A stretch of DNA of 5,971 nucleotides from CAVOBC01 sp963693635 (GTDB lineage Bacteria; Pseudomonadota; Gammaproteobacteria; Pseudomonadales; Azotimanducaceae). The stretch's first letter is position 1. Each line of letters begins with the position of its first letter. A program made the translations under genes and the position numbers. Under the pieces are notes generated by a model. The model searched no databases, was not told the DNA's origin, and saw only the letters and a program-made list of their open reading frames with translations. The stretch lies in NCBI GenBank assembly GCA_963693635.1, contig CAVOBC010000304.1, positions 1 through 5,971 of the forward strand, written 5' to 3'. This document shows, piece by piece, positions 1-5,937 of the stretch.

Positions 1-594
1 GAGCGAACGGGGTTGAGGTCGGTCATCCGCAACCGAGTCTTTCTGATCGCGGTCCTGGGCGGTGTTGTTGGCCAGGGAACGATGACCTTCATTATGACGG
101 CGACGCCGCTTTCCATGCACGTCATCGACGGCCTGTCACTTGCTGACACCGCGCTTGTGATCCAGAGTCACGTCATCGCTATGTATGCGCCGTCCCTGGT
201 CTCTGGTTTTCTGGTCATGTGGCTCGGCGCCCCTCGGATGATGGCAACGGGGACGGTCGTCATCAGCCTGACGATTGTGGTGGGCCTTGCTGGTCACGAG
301 TTTCTTCATTACTGGGGCGCCCTGTCTGTGCTCGGCCTTGGCTGGAATCTGTTGTTTGTCGGCAGCACGACTCTGCTGATCGGGTCTCTGTCGGATGCCG
401 TTCGATTCAAGGCCCAGGCAGCGAACGAATTCAGTGTGTTTGGCGTTTCTGCCGTGGCGTCCCTTTCTGCCGGCGCTATTGTTCACTACCTTGGCTGGAA
501 TACTGTTCTGCTTTCGGTCCTGCCGGTGCTTGTGATGATGCTGGCTGCCATCGCGATGCTGCCGCGGCAGCGTGTCGCCACTGCATCTGTGTGA
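1..594 (+). CDS. MFS transporter, C-terminal half (5' end outside window)
   Basis: The frame is open from base 1, so this is the end of a longer gene; the TTG at 13 is only the first start-like codon in the fragment. The roughly 197 residues are almost entirely hydrophobic and break into about six membrane helices separated by short charged loops, as expected for helices 7-12 of a 12-helix major facilitator carrier. An early segment reads QGTMTFIMTATPLSMHV, a later one SHVIAMYAPSLVSGF, and a central one LGLGWNLLFVGSTTLL; these resemble a proteobacterial group of MFS drug/metabolite exporters or permeases. The protein would sit in the inner membrane and move a small solute by proton coupling, but the substrate cannot be read from this half. 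It ends normally with a short basic tail (PRQR) and TGA. The frame is intact, unlike several minus-strand genes here. The MFS call is firm, the substrate unknown. Confidence 0.85.
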   Translation, partial: ERTGLRSVIRNRVFLIAVLGGVVGQGTMTFIMTATPLSMHVIDGLSLADTALVIQSHVIAMYAPSLVSGFLVMWLGAPRMMATGTVVISLTIVVGLAGHEFLHYWGALSVLGLGWNLLFVGSTTLLIGSLSDAVRFKAQAANEFSVFGVSAVASLSAGAIVHYLGWNTVLLSVLPVLVMMLAAIAMLPRQRVATASV

Positions 595-1146
595 TGTCGT
601 GCGTCGTCGAGGCGATTGAGTTTGTGGTGCGGATCAAGAACACTTGGATATGGATGTTTCGCATTTCGCCGACATTGCCGAGATCGTGGGAGCCGGATCG
701 ATCCTGACCGGGCTGGTCATCGGCCGGATACAGCTCAGACATTTCAGGGCTGGGTGAACAGGCGTTGAAGCGGAAGCAGCACGCTGAACCCGCACGTTCG
801 CTATCGGGACTGGCAGGGGTAAACAGCCTCACCGTGATGCGTGATCTTGGCGTCTTGCGCATCCTTGAGATGAACGTGCAGAATCGGTCCGTTGGCATTA
901 GTTGATCCGTCGGGCGCAGCCACCACATTATCCGGGCCTGAGAAGACCACGCTTTAGCAGCATCTCACGGTGCCGGATTACCGCGCTGTCAGGGAACCCA
1001 CGGCGGCATATTGCTTTAGTTCCATGAAGGATGCTGCAAACGAGCACGAATGCCCGACCACACTTCAAACCACGGCAAGAAAGAGAGATCGGAAATGCGC
1101 GTAAGAATCGATATTTGCCCACATATTGGTGGGACGGGAACTGCCC
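595..1146. other. Gene-poor stretch with possible gene remnants
   Basis: About 550 bases separate the MFS gene from the next intact gene. No frame gives a convincing full-length protein. Two pieces look protein-like: a 35-codon + strand ORF at 650-757 (listed separately) and a 50-codon open stretch on the minus strand at 801-953. The second is rich in ordinary-looking residues (for example GPDNVVAAPDG and HVHLKDAQDAKITHHGEA) but has no clear start and a stop immediately upstream. Neither has an obvious ribosome binding site. I see no strong terminator after the MFS stop. The promoter of the downstream VOC gene must lie in the right-hand part, where 1100-1130 is AT-richer, but I cannot choose hexamers with confidence. 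Confidence 0.4.
650..757 (+). pseudogene. N-terminal remnant of a small membrane-anchored hypothetical protein
   Basis: The ATG at 650 opens 35 codons ending at TGA 755-757. The peptide starts MDVSHFADIAEIVGAG, continues through a hydrophobic stretch (SILTGLVIG) and ends in a basic segment (RIQLRHFRAG). This order, 'AEI(I/V)GA', then one membrane helix, then 'QIR-H/Q', is the usual N-terminus of a widespread group of uncharacterised single-helix proteins of about 140-180 residues. The cytoplasmic domain that normally follows is not recognisable here. The next frame stays open to about 905 but does not look like the family's continuation, so one frameshift does not clearly restore it. The RBS is weak (AAGAA at 636-640, 9 bases upstream). 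I read it as a truncated gene; a chance ORF is possible but the pattern match makes that less likely. Confidence 0.4.
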
Positions 1147-2052
1147 ATGGACGCTGACAACGTGCTGCGTCTGCGGCAGATCTGTCTGCTGTCGCACGAT
1201 CTTGAATGGACCTCTAGTGTGCTCAGTGCGGCCTTCGATGCGCCTGTTGTTTTTCGGGACCCGCGGATGGCGGCGGGTGGAAACCTGACGAATACCCACA
1301 TTCGGCTCGGTGACTCGTTTCTGGAGACGGTGTGCCCTTCGGATAAGGCATGGCAGCGTTCCACGACCCAGACCCGGCTGCTTGAGCGCAATGGCGATTG
1401 TGGATACATGGCGATCGTGCAAGTGCCTGACATTGCGGTGTCGTCACAGTCGATGGCGGGCCAGGGTGCAGGGCACGGGATCGTGTCGGGGGACTGGAAC
1501 GTTTGTCCCGGCGCACCCGGTGACGGCCTTGCCGGGATTGAGTCAGGTCGCTACGTGTTGGGCGAGTCTCTGCCCAAAAGCCCAGGCACAGTGTCGGGCG
1601 TGAACGTTCAGTATCACCCTCGTGACTTCGGGACCCTGGCCGAGATTCAGGAGAATTGGCCAGGGCACGATGAGTTCCCCCGGAACAAGGGCGCCTACTT
1701 TCCGGCTGGAAACCAATGGCAGAAGGCGGTTGACGCGCGACCGAACGGGGGTGTCACAACGGGTTTCGCGGCGGTTGAGATCGCACCGCCCGGCGGGTCA
1801 CCCGAGGAGGTTTGCCAGCGCTGGCAAAATGGCCTCGGTGCGGGTTGCTGGATTGACCCGGCGCAACCTGCGACGCTCCGGTTGGCGGGCGAACAGACGA
1901 TGAGATTTGTCAGTCCTGAGCCGGGTGGCCCCACTGGGGTTGTCGGCGTTGATCTGTGGGCGGTCCGGGGTGGCCAGAGAAAGTTCGAGACCATCGACAT
2001 CTGTGGTGTCAAGTGGACGCTGGTCGAACATCCGGACCCTGCGAACGAGTAA
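1147..2052 (+). CDS. VOC family / glyoxalase-like domain protein
   Basis: The start chosen is ATG 1147, six bases after a purine-rich GGGACGGGAA (1131-1140); an in-frame TTG at 1126 would add seven residues but has no better RBS. The product has 301 residues. The first ~100 match a vicinal-oxygen-chelate half: LRQICLLSHDLEWTSSVL (beta-alpha opening, residues 8-25), FRDPRM, then NTHIRLGDSFLETVCP around residues 49-64, with Glu60 in the position that often binds metal, and GYMAIVQVPDI at 87-96. The C-terminal part repeats a looser version of the fold (FAAVEIAPPG, then VVGVDLWAV and a closing KFETIDICGVKWTLVEH strand). Such proteins include lyases, isomerases and ring-cleavage relatives; the reaction here is unknown. 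No signal peptide is visible, so it is probably cytoplasmic. It stands alone on the + strand and converges on the SRPBCC gene. The frame is intact. Confidence 0.75.
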   Translation: MDADNVLRLRQICLLSHDLEWTSSVLSAAFDAPVVFRDPRMAAGGNLTNTHIRLGDSFLETVCPSDKAWQRSTTQTRLLERNGDCGYMAIVQVPDIAVSSQSMAGQGAGHGIVSGDWNVCPGAPGDGLAGIESGRYVLGESLPKSPGTVSGVNVQYHPRDFGTLAEIQENWPGHDEFPRNKGAYFPAGNQWQKAVDARPNGGVTTGFAAVEIAPPGGSPEEVCQRWQNGLGAGCWIDPAQPATLRLAGEQTMRFVSPEPGGPTGVVGVDLWAVRGGQRKFETIDICGVKWTLVEHPDPANE

Positions 2053-2162
2053 CTGCGAGCTCAACTGTCGGCTTGGAAGCCCCGGAGTCTTTCCTGCTGC
2101 GCGCGGCGCGGTGCTTGTCAGCGGGAAATCGTGCCAGTGGTTTCGGCGGCAGGTCAGGTGAA

Positions 2163-2187
2163 GGGCTCGCCGCGCGGCGCCGAGCCC
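2163..2187. terminator. Terminator-like hairpin between convergent genes
   Basis: The arms GGGCTCG (2163-2169) and CGAGCCC (2181-2187) pair perfectly over seven bases around an 11-base GC-rich loop. On the + strand a T-rich stretch (CTTTCTTT, 2191-2198) follows within a few bases, so it could end transcription of the VOC gene at 2052. On the minus strand the hairpin starts 10 bases after the SRPBCC stop codon (2197-2199), but only a short CTT follows. Its position between two converging genes suits a bidirectional terminator. The long uninterrupted loop makes this a moderate call. Confidence 0.55.
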
Positions 2188-2196
2188 AGGCTTTCT

Positions 2197-2687
2197 TTAG
2201 GTCGCTTGTAGTTCTGCCATGATCTCATCGATGATGGCAAAGCCGCCGGTCCAGCCGCTGCTCATATTGGCGACCGCGTTGAAGCAGGCAACCTCGGCGT
2301 CGGCTGCCTCAAATGGCAGCCAGGTAAGCCGCAGGGTTGGTCTTTTCGCCAGCCGCTTCGAGCGTTACCCGCGTTTCTATCGTGAGCGGCCAGTCCGGCA
2401 TCATGGGTTGGCCAACGTTCCACTCTGCATCGGCCGGCGATTCATGCCAGACAAGGAGTTGGGGTTCGGTGACCTCGCGGAAGACAACTTGCTGTAGTTG
2501 GATCGCTCGCGAAACTTCATCTCGCCAAGCCACAGCCCACCGGGCGCAGGTCAAACTTGTGCACGACGGTTTCGACCCCAGGACCGTACCAGCGTGACAG
2601 CAGCTGTGGGTCGGTACACGCGCGCCAGACTAATTGGCGGGGTGCGTCGAAGACGCGGTCGAGTACATACTCGGATACTTCACTCAT
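2197..2687 (-). pseudogene. SRPBCC domain protein (AHSA1 / activator of Hsp90 ATPase-like), three frameshifts
   Basis: The ATG at 2687 follows AAGGA (2700-2696) at good spacing. The first frame gives MSEVSEYVLDRVFDAPRQLV and then a WRACTDPQLLSRWYGP motif, the standard N-terminus of AHSA1-like START/SRPBCC proteins. The frame is lost near 2541-2546 (RP should continue GGLWLGEMKF), again near 2489-2496 (SNY should continue QVVFREVTEPQLLVWHES, then WNVGQPMMPDWP) and near 2335-2344 (EKT should continue LRLTWLPFEAADAEVACF). It ends FAIIDEIMAELQAT with TAA at 2197-2199. Corrected, the protein is about 163 residues, the family's usual size. The first two breaks look like single-base losses and the third like one extra base. 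Family members bind hydrophobic ligands in a helix-grip pocket and often sit next to an ArsR gene, as here. As it stands no full protein can be made; this is either a pseudogene or sequence error. The family call is strong. Confidence 0.8.
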
Positions 2688-2731
2688 CTTTTTTTTCCTT
2701 GTCATCGTTCTGTTTCATTTGCTCAAGAACT

Positions 2732-3076
2732 TCATCGAGCTGGTCGAGACGTTTCCCAGAAGGCGCGGAACTCGTTTAGCCAATCGACCGCCTGCGCCAT
2801 GTCTGCAGCTGTGAGGTGAGCGGGACGTCGCTGTTCATCGATCCCGCGTTCGACCAGACCTGCACGCTCCAACACCTTCAGGCGCCTGGAGACGGCGGGT
2901 AGGCTCATCTCGAAGGGGGCTGCGATTTCAGTGACTGATGCCTCACCGCCCGTGAGTCTGCTGAGAATCGCGGGGCGAGTCGGGTCCGCCAAAGCGGCGA
3001 ACAGCAGGTCGAGATCAGATCGGGATCTCGTCTTACCCTCGAATGTCCGATCGGACGTATGATCGATGCGTTCCAT
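2732..3076 (-). CDS. ArsR family helix-turn-helix transcriptional regulator (C-terminus frameshifted)
   Basis: The 114-residue frame from ATG 3076 carries a complete ArsR/SmtB winged helix: LFAALADPTRPAILSRL at residues 25-41, VTEIAAPFEMSLPAVSRRLK at 48-67 (recognition helix), then KVLERAGLVERG. No CxC or other cysteine metal site is present, so it is not a metal sensor of the classic kind; it belongs to the subgroup that accompanies SRPBCC genes. The frame ends FWETSRPAR, but family members usually continue SFDxLDExL. One frame over, from about 2744, the DNA encodes DQLDEVLEQMKQNDDKEKKD and stops at TGA 2680-2682. The restored gene would be about 131 residues and overlap the SRPBCC ATG in ATGAGTGA (2687-2680), which implies translational coupling. 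That fit is good evidence for an indel near 2744-2750. The short form keeps all DNA-binding parts. No good RBS precedes ATG 3076, so the start is uncertain. Confidence 0.8.
   Translation of the reverse strand: MERIDHTSDRTFEGKTRSRSDLDLLFAALADPTRPAILSRLTGGEASVTEIAAPFEMSLPAVSRRLKVLERAGLVERGIDEQRRPAHLTAADMAQAVDWLNEFRAFWETSRPAR
3010..3056. promoter_or_regulatory. Two inverted repeats inside the 5' end of the ArsR gene
   Basis: GTCCGATCGGAC at 3045-3056 is a perfect 12-bp palindrome starting 20 bases inside the ArsR start. A second inverted repeat has arms CGAGATC (3010-3016) and GATCTCG (3024-3030) around a 7-base spacer. ArsR repressors bind short dyads close to their own start, so either could be an operator. 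Equally, both lie in coding sequence for a low-complexity, poorly conserved N-terminal tail (TSDRTFEGKTRSRSD) and may be chance. Confidence 0.3.
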
Positions 3077-3115
3077 AACTTTATTGTTATTTAACTATTT
3101 ACTGATGTCCGGCGC
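3077..3115 (-). promoter_or_regulatory. AT-rich spacer ahead of the ArsR gene, with a small dyad
   Basis: This 39-bp gap between the small VOC stop (3116) and the ArsR start is the most AT-rich stretch in the window. It holds the imperfect dyad GTTA-TT-TAAC (3086-3095) a few bases upstream of the ATG. It could carry a promoter or an autoregulatory operator for an ArsR-SRPBCC unit. No clear -35/-10 pair can be placed in so short a gap, so transcription may also read through from the VOC gene. Confidence 0.3.
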
Positions 3116-3653
3116 TTATCGCAGAGATTTATGTTCCGGCGCATCGATCCCGCGAAAAGTGGCTCGTGAGCGTTGTTTGCGTGCCTGCCAGGCGTCGAGT
3201 ACCGCTTCGGGTGAGGAGGGTGAGGAGGGTGAGGAGGGCGTAGACGGTGCGGCGGGTGTCACGGGCGTCGTCAACTCAACAACATAGCCATTGGGGTCGC
3301 GAAAGTAGATGGAGTGGATCGAACCATGATCCGAGATGCCGCGTGTCTCGATGCCTTCTTTCTGGCCCTTTGCGAACATTGATTGCAGGACATCGGGTGC
3401 GATGTGCAGGTCGAAGTCGTGCTGCCGCTTGAATTCGAACGGCTGATCCGGCGCCTCGAAGAACGCGAGGCAACTGCCATCACTCATGGCAAAGAACGAA
3501 TGCAGAACTCCCGTTTCTGCGGCCAGTCTGAGTCGTTGTGATCTCGAAGGCATCAATCAGTGGCCGCCCAAGAAACCCCTCGTAGAAAGAGCGGGTCTCC
3601 GCGGTGTCGCGACACCGATAGGCAGCGTGGTACAGGCCCTTTATGAGATTCAT
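3116..3653 (-). pseudogene. Small VOC family (glyoxalase/dioxygenase-like) protein, one frameshift
   Basis: From ATG 3653 the frame reads MNLIKGLYHAAYRC and continues RSFYEGFLGRPLIDAFEITT, then runs off into a stop. The neighbouring frame carries on as ETGVLHSFFAMSDGSCLAFF, then the HDFDLHIA strand and SIYFRDPNGYVVELT, ending at TAA 3116-3118. Removing one base near 3515 (AGAAACGG, probably an extra A) joins them into a 178-residue protein. In that numbering His9, His83 and Glu126 occupy the usual metal-ligand positions of a one-module VOC fold. A proline/serine linker (residues about 129-149) and a short AWQARKQ helix follow; the helix is typical of this subgroup. Homologues are annotated as glyoxalase or extradiol-dioxygenase-like, with unproven substrates. 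It lies 79 bases after the LLM gene on the same strand, suggesting co-transcription. Without correction the open frame (from about 3556) lacks the first metal ligand. Confidence 0.78.
3210..3236. repeat. 9-bp tandem repeat, three copies
   Basis: GGTGAGGAG occurs three times in direct succession inside the small VOC gene. On the coding strand it gives three Ser-Ser-Pro-type triplets in the linker between the VOC domain and the C-terminal helix. The unit length keeps the frame, so copy number can vary without breaking the protein. Slippage is the likely origin. Confidence 0.9.
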
Positions 3654-3732
3654 GATCGTGGTGTCCGTGGTGTTGGTAAACCGGCTTCATTCTTTCGAAA
3701 GTGGGGCGCGCGTTTATGCGTAGATAGTCGCT

Positions 3733-4809
3733 TCAATAGTGATCCATGATTTCGCGCCGAAATGTCGACAGGTTGTCCCGGGCGATTGCCATGGGCGGCA
3801 GCAGCATGACCTCCTTTAGGCCGGCCGATTCTTTCCTGCGTAGTACTTCAATGATCTCGTCACGCTGGCCAACCAGGCCGCCGCTCGCTCGGATCGTCGC
3901 GGGCGTGACAAAGCGCCGCTCCTCGGGGAGCAGATAGGTGCAATGTCCCCGATGAACAACCTGCCCTGCGCGCTCGCGCGGAACATTCAACGCGCCCACC
4001 TGGTCTCGGTACGCTTCCCACTCGGCCCGGATCGAATCAGGAATGAAGTCTTCGTTCCCGGACAGTTGCGCGACCTCCCACATGCCATGCAGACGGCACA
4101 TGACCATGGACCCGCATTCATCGATGACTCGGTCTGAGGTCAGGGATTCACCAGGTTGCATGACACAGGCGAAAGTTAGCTCGGTGGTGTGAAAGTCGAC
4201 CTGCCGTGAGACGGCCTCAGCGCCCGCGTGCACCCGCATCATACTGGCTGTGAAAGCGTCGATCGATTCGCTACCACCGCTCACGCGGCCATCCCCGTGC
4301 GCGCCCGTTGCTTTCAGTGCGAGCGGGCCGTTGGCAGCGACGTACATGGGAATGCGATGCTCGGTGTCGATGAAGCCCTGCTCCTTGTGGATGATCTCGA
4401 TGACACGGGTTTCGCCGTCCATTGTGAATTCCACCTCGTCTCCGTCCAGCAAGGCGCGCACGACCCGCAAATACTCGCGAAAGGCGCGCGCTTTCATCGG
4501 ATTGAAGTTCATCACGCGCATCGCCGTGTGGCCGCTGCCGATGCCGAGAAAGGTGCGGCCGGGCGCGATTCGATTGATCGTGGCGATCGAATGGGCGGTG
4601 ACGGGGGCGATGCGGGTGCCGGCGATTGCGACGCCGGTGCCGAGCTTAATGGTGGACGTGTGGTGCGCGGCAAGCGCGAGCGTCGCATAGCAGTCGGACC
4701 AGATCATCTGGGAATCCGGCACCCAGCCGTGATCGTAGCCTTCGTTCTCCGCGTGGACGAGCAGTTGCCAATCGTTAATGTTGGTCGCAACGCAAACACC
4801 GAATTTCAT
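3733..4809 (-). CDS. LLM class flavin-dependent oxidoreductase (luciferase-like monooxygenase)
   Basis: The start is ATG 4809, seven bases after GAGGAG (4822-4817). The frame extends upstream to 4974, but that extension crosses promoter-like DNA and encodes a low-complexity basic peptide, so it is not used. The 358-residue product begins MKFGVCVATNINDWQLLVHA and shows the bacterial luciferase TIM-barrel pattern: WVPDSQMIWSDCYATLALAA at 29-48, IKLGTGVAIAGTRIAPVTAH at 54-73, RTFLGIGSGHTAMR at 85-98, and YVAANGPLALKATGAHGDG at 156-174. Family members use FMN or F420 to oxidise or reduce small organics (alkanesulfonates, aldehydes, methylene-tetrahydromethanopterin and others). Cofactor and substrate are unknown here, and the nearest look-alikes I recognise are uncharacterised. 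It leads the LLM-VOC-ArsR-SRPBCC run and has its own likely promoter at 4927-4980. The frame is intact over its full length. It is cytoplasmic, with no signal peptide. Confidence 0.9.
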   Translation of the reverse strand: MKFGVCVATNINDWQLLVHAENEGYDHGWVPDSQMIWSDCYATLALAAHHTSTIKLGTGVAIAGTRIAPVTAHSIATINRIAPGRTFLGIGSGHTAMRVMNFNPMKARAFREYLRVVRALLDGDEVEFTMDGETRVIEIIHKEQGFIDTEHRIPMYVAANGPLALKATGAHGDGRVSGGSESIDAFTASMMRVHAGAEAVSRQVDFHTTELTFACVMQPGESLTSDRVIDECGSMVMCRLHGMWEVAQLSGNEDFIPDSIRAEWEAYRDQVGALNVPRERAGQVVHRGHCTYLLPEERRFVTPATIRASGGLVGQRDEIIEVLRRKESAGLKEVMLLPPMAIARDNLSTFRREIMDHY

Positions 4810-4926
4810 CGTTAGCTCCTCAGGGAAAGGGGTCTCGCTAAGCATACTGCCTGTCTTGCGTCTGCTGCGCGAACGCTTGTTGGCCCGCGGATTGGGTGCG
4901 TGCGGTGCAGGGATGAACCGCACTTT

Positions 4927-4962
4927 TATGTAAGGAAGCGCGAGTATGTAAGAAAGCGCGAG
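4927..4962 (-). repeat. 18-bp tandem duplication that repeats a -10-like hexamer
   Basis: On the + strand the unit TATGTAAGGAAGCGCGAG (4927-4944) is followed directly by TATGTAAGAAAGCGCGAG (4945-4962); one base differs. On the minus strand each copy contains TACATA, a fair sigma-70-type -10. The copy at 4950-4945 lies 18 bases after the TTGCAA at 4974-4969; the other copy, 4932-4927, lies 36 bases away. The duplication is certain, its promoter role inferred. Confidence 0.85.
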
Positions 4963-4980
4963 GTTTGTTTGCAAACCAAC
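4945..4980 (-). promoter_or_regulatory. Candidate promoter and operator for the LLM gene
   Basis: GTTTGTTTGCAAACCAAC (4963-4980) is an 18-bp palindrome with eight of nine base pairs matching and a perfect 10-bp core, GTTTGCAAAC (4967-4976). TTGCAA in its centre (4969-4974) can serve as a -35, with TACATA (4950-4945) as -10 at an 18-base spacing on the minus strand. A regulator bound to the dyad would cover the -35 and block transcription, as TetR-, MarR- or LacI-type repressors do. No such regulator gene is in the window apart from the ArsR gene downstream. Transcription would start about 130 bases before the LLM start codon, leaving a long leader. Confidence 0.5.
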
Positions 4981-5057
4981 TCTCAGGAATTGTCAGGATG
5001 ACGATTCTGGGACAAGAGCGAGCTGGTCAGCGAGATAGAGATGAGCTGAACCATTTG

Positions 5058-5081
5058 CGTGATCTACAACGTGATCTACAA
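5058..5081. repeat. Perfect 12-bp tandem repeat
   Basis: CGTGATCTACAA occurs twice in direct succession with no mismatch, about 50 bases beyond the crotonase stop codon. It lies outside any gene I can support. It may be a slippage product or a pair of in-phase protein-binding half-sites; 12 bases is close to one helical turn. Confidence 0.85.
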
Positions 5082-5129
5082 AAAGGTGCGCACTCCTGAG
5101 AGTCCACGAGGATGGTCAGCCCGGGATCA

Positions 5130-5937
5130 TCAGCCCATGAATTGGCAGGATCGTTCCTGCCCGGTGAAATTAGCGTCGCGCTCCTCAAGGAACGAGGACA
5201 TGCCTTCTTTGAAGTCTGCTGAGTTGGCGGTCCGTGATCGCATCCCCGGAATCTGGTCGACGGCAGCACGCTCGCCGGCGTCGAGGTAGGTCGCTGCTGC
5301 GCGCTTGATCGCGCGGACCGCAAGCGGGGCACACTGGGCGATTTCGGTGGCGAGTTCGTGCGCCTGTGCAACCTGCGTTCCGGCAGCAACGACCTCTTGA
5401 GCCAGGCCAAGTTCGAGGGCCCGGGTCGCGCCAAATTCGTCGGCGCGCAGCAAGTGGTACATCGCATTACCCCAACCCGCCCGCTGGATATAACGGACAT
5501 GGGCGCCACCGAAGACGGCAAGACCTCGTTTTGGTTCCATCTGGCAGAAACGCACATCATCGGCGGCGACGACGATGTCAAACTCCAGCATCATTTCGAT
5601 GCCAATCGTGAAACAGACATCTTGCATTGCGACGACGACGGGCTTGGTGCAGCGCCGACGCATGGAGAAGGCGTCGACCCGGTCGTCGGACGTGCCATCA
5701 TTTGAGCCATCGCGCATGGACCCGGCGAACTGGCTGAGGTCGAGTCCTGCAGTGGTGTGCTTGCCCTTGAAGGTGAGCACACCAACCCAGGCATCATCCG
5801 TCGACTCCAGAGTGTCGATAGCGGCGCTTAGCTGATCGAAGAGAGCGGGCGTGAAGCTGTTCAGCTTTGCCGCGCGGTCGACGACGATCGTGATCAGGTA
5901 TTCGCAGGGTCGTGGTTACCGTTCCATCGTCTGCCAT
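5130..5937 (-). CDS. Enoyl-CoA hydratase/isomerase (crotonase) family protein, N-terminal frameshift
   Basis: ATG 5937 lies eight bases after AGAGAGA (5952-5946) and gives MADDGTVTTTLR before the frame runs out. The neighbouring frame, open only after a TAA just upstream, continues YLITIVVDRAAKLNSFTP through to the end at TGA 5130-5132. One extra base, or two missing, near 5900-5907 explains this. The joined protein is about 268 residues, normal for the family. In that numbering, HTTAGLDL at 60-67 is the first oxyanion-hole region. Glu114 (in TIGIE) and Glu134 (in QMEPKRG) stand 20 residues apart, matching the two catalytic glutamates of enoyl-CoA hydratase. The canonical NG...GGG loop is altered to QDVCFTIG. 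A CoA-thioester hydratase is therefore plausible, but the exact substrate and reaction (hydratase, isomerase or lyase) cannot be told. If the break is real, an internal GTG at 5780 would give an inactive-looking 216-residue form. Confidence 0.85.

Larger units (their letters stand above)
4810..5129 (-). other. Regulatory gap between crotonase and LLM genes
   Basis: No credible gene lies in these 320 bases. From the crotonase side they hold a perfect 12-bp tandem repeat (5058-5081), an unremarkable 80 bases, an 18-bp palindrome (4963-4980), an 18-bp tandem duplication (4927-4962), about 100 bases of possible 5' untranslated leader, and the LLM ribosome binding site. Just after the crotonase stop, AGGAGTGCGCACCTTTTTG on the minus strand (about 5096-5078) has a GTGCGCAC core followed by five T's and might be a weak terminator. 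Confidence 0.55.

Noticed and set aside
558..571. 14-bp perfect palindrome GCTGCCGCGGCAGC near the MFS end
   Set aside because: It lies in coding sequence, has no T-tract after it, and GC-rich alanine/proline codons produce such palindromes often.
476..928. 150-codon minus-strand ORF across the MFS end and the gap
   Set aside because: Composition is rich in Arg/Ser/Pro/Cys with no recognisable fold, and it runs antisense to the MFS gene.
2335..2550. Programmed ribosomal frameshifting in the SRPBCC gene
   Set aside because: No slippery heptamer or following structure is visible at the three breaks, and three programmed shifts in a 160-residue protein would be without precedent that I know of.
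3692..3701. CTTTCGAAAG palindrome in the LLM-VOC gap
   Set aside because: At 10 bp with no flanking symmetry and no promoter elements at fitting distance, it is within chance expectation.
4228..4815. Long + strand ORF (about 195 codons) opposite the LLM gene
   Set aside because: It is an antisense shadow of a well-conserved gene in GC-rich DNA; its translation shows no family pattern.
4810..4974. 55-residue N-terminal extension of the LLM protein
   Set aside because: It is low-complexity and basic, crosses the promoter-like repeats, and the ATG at 4809 has a strong GAGGAG and a family-like first strand.
5027..5581. 184-codon minus-strand ORF overlapping the crotonase gene
   Set aside because: It is a different frame of the same strand as a clear crotonase; the Ser/Pro/Arg-rich translation is typical of a shadow.
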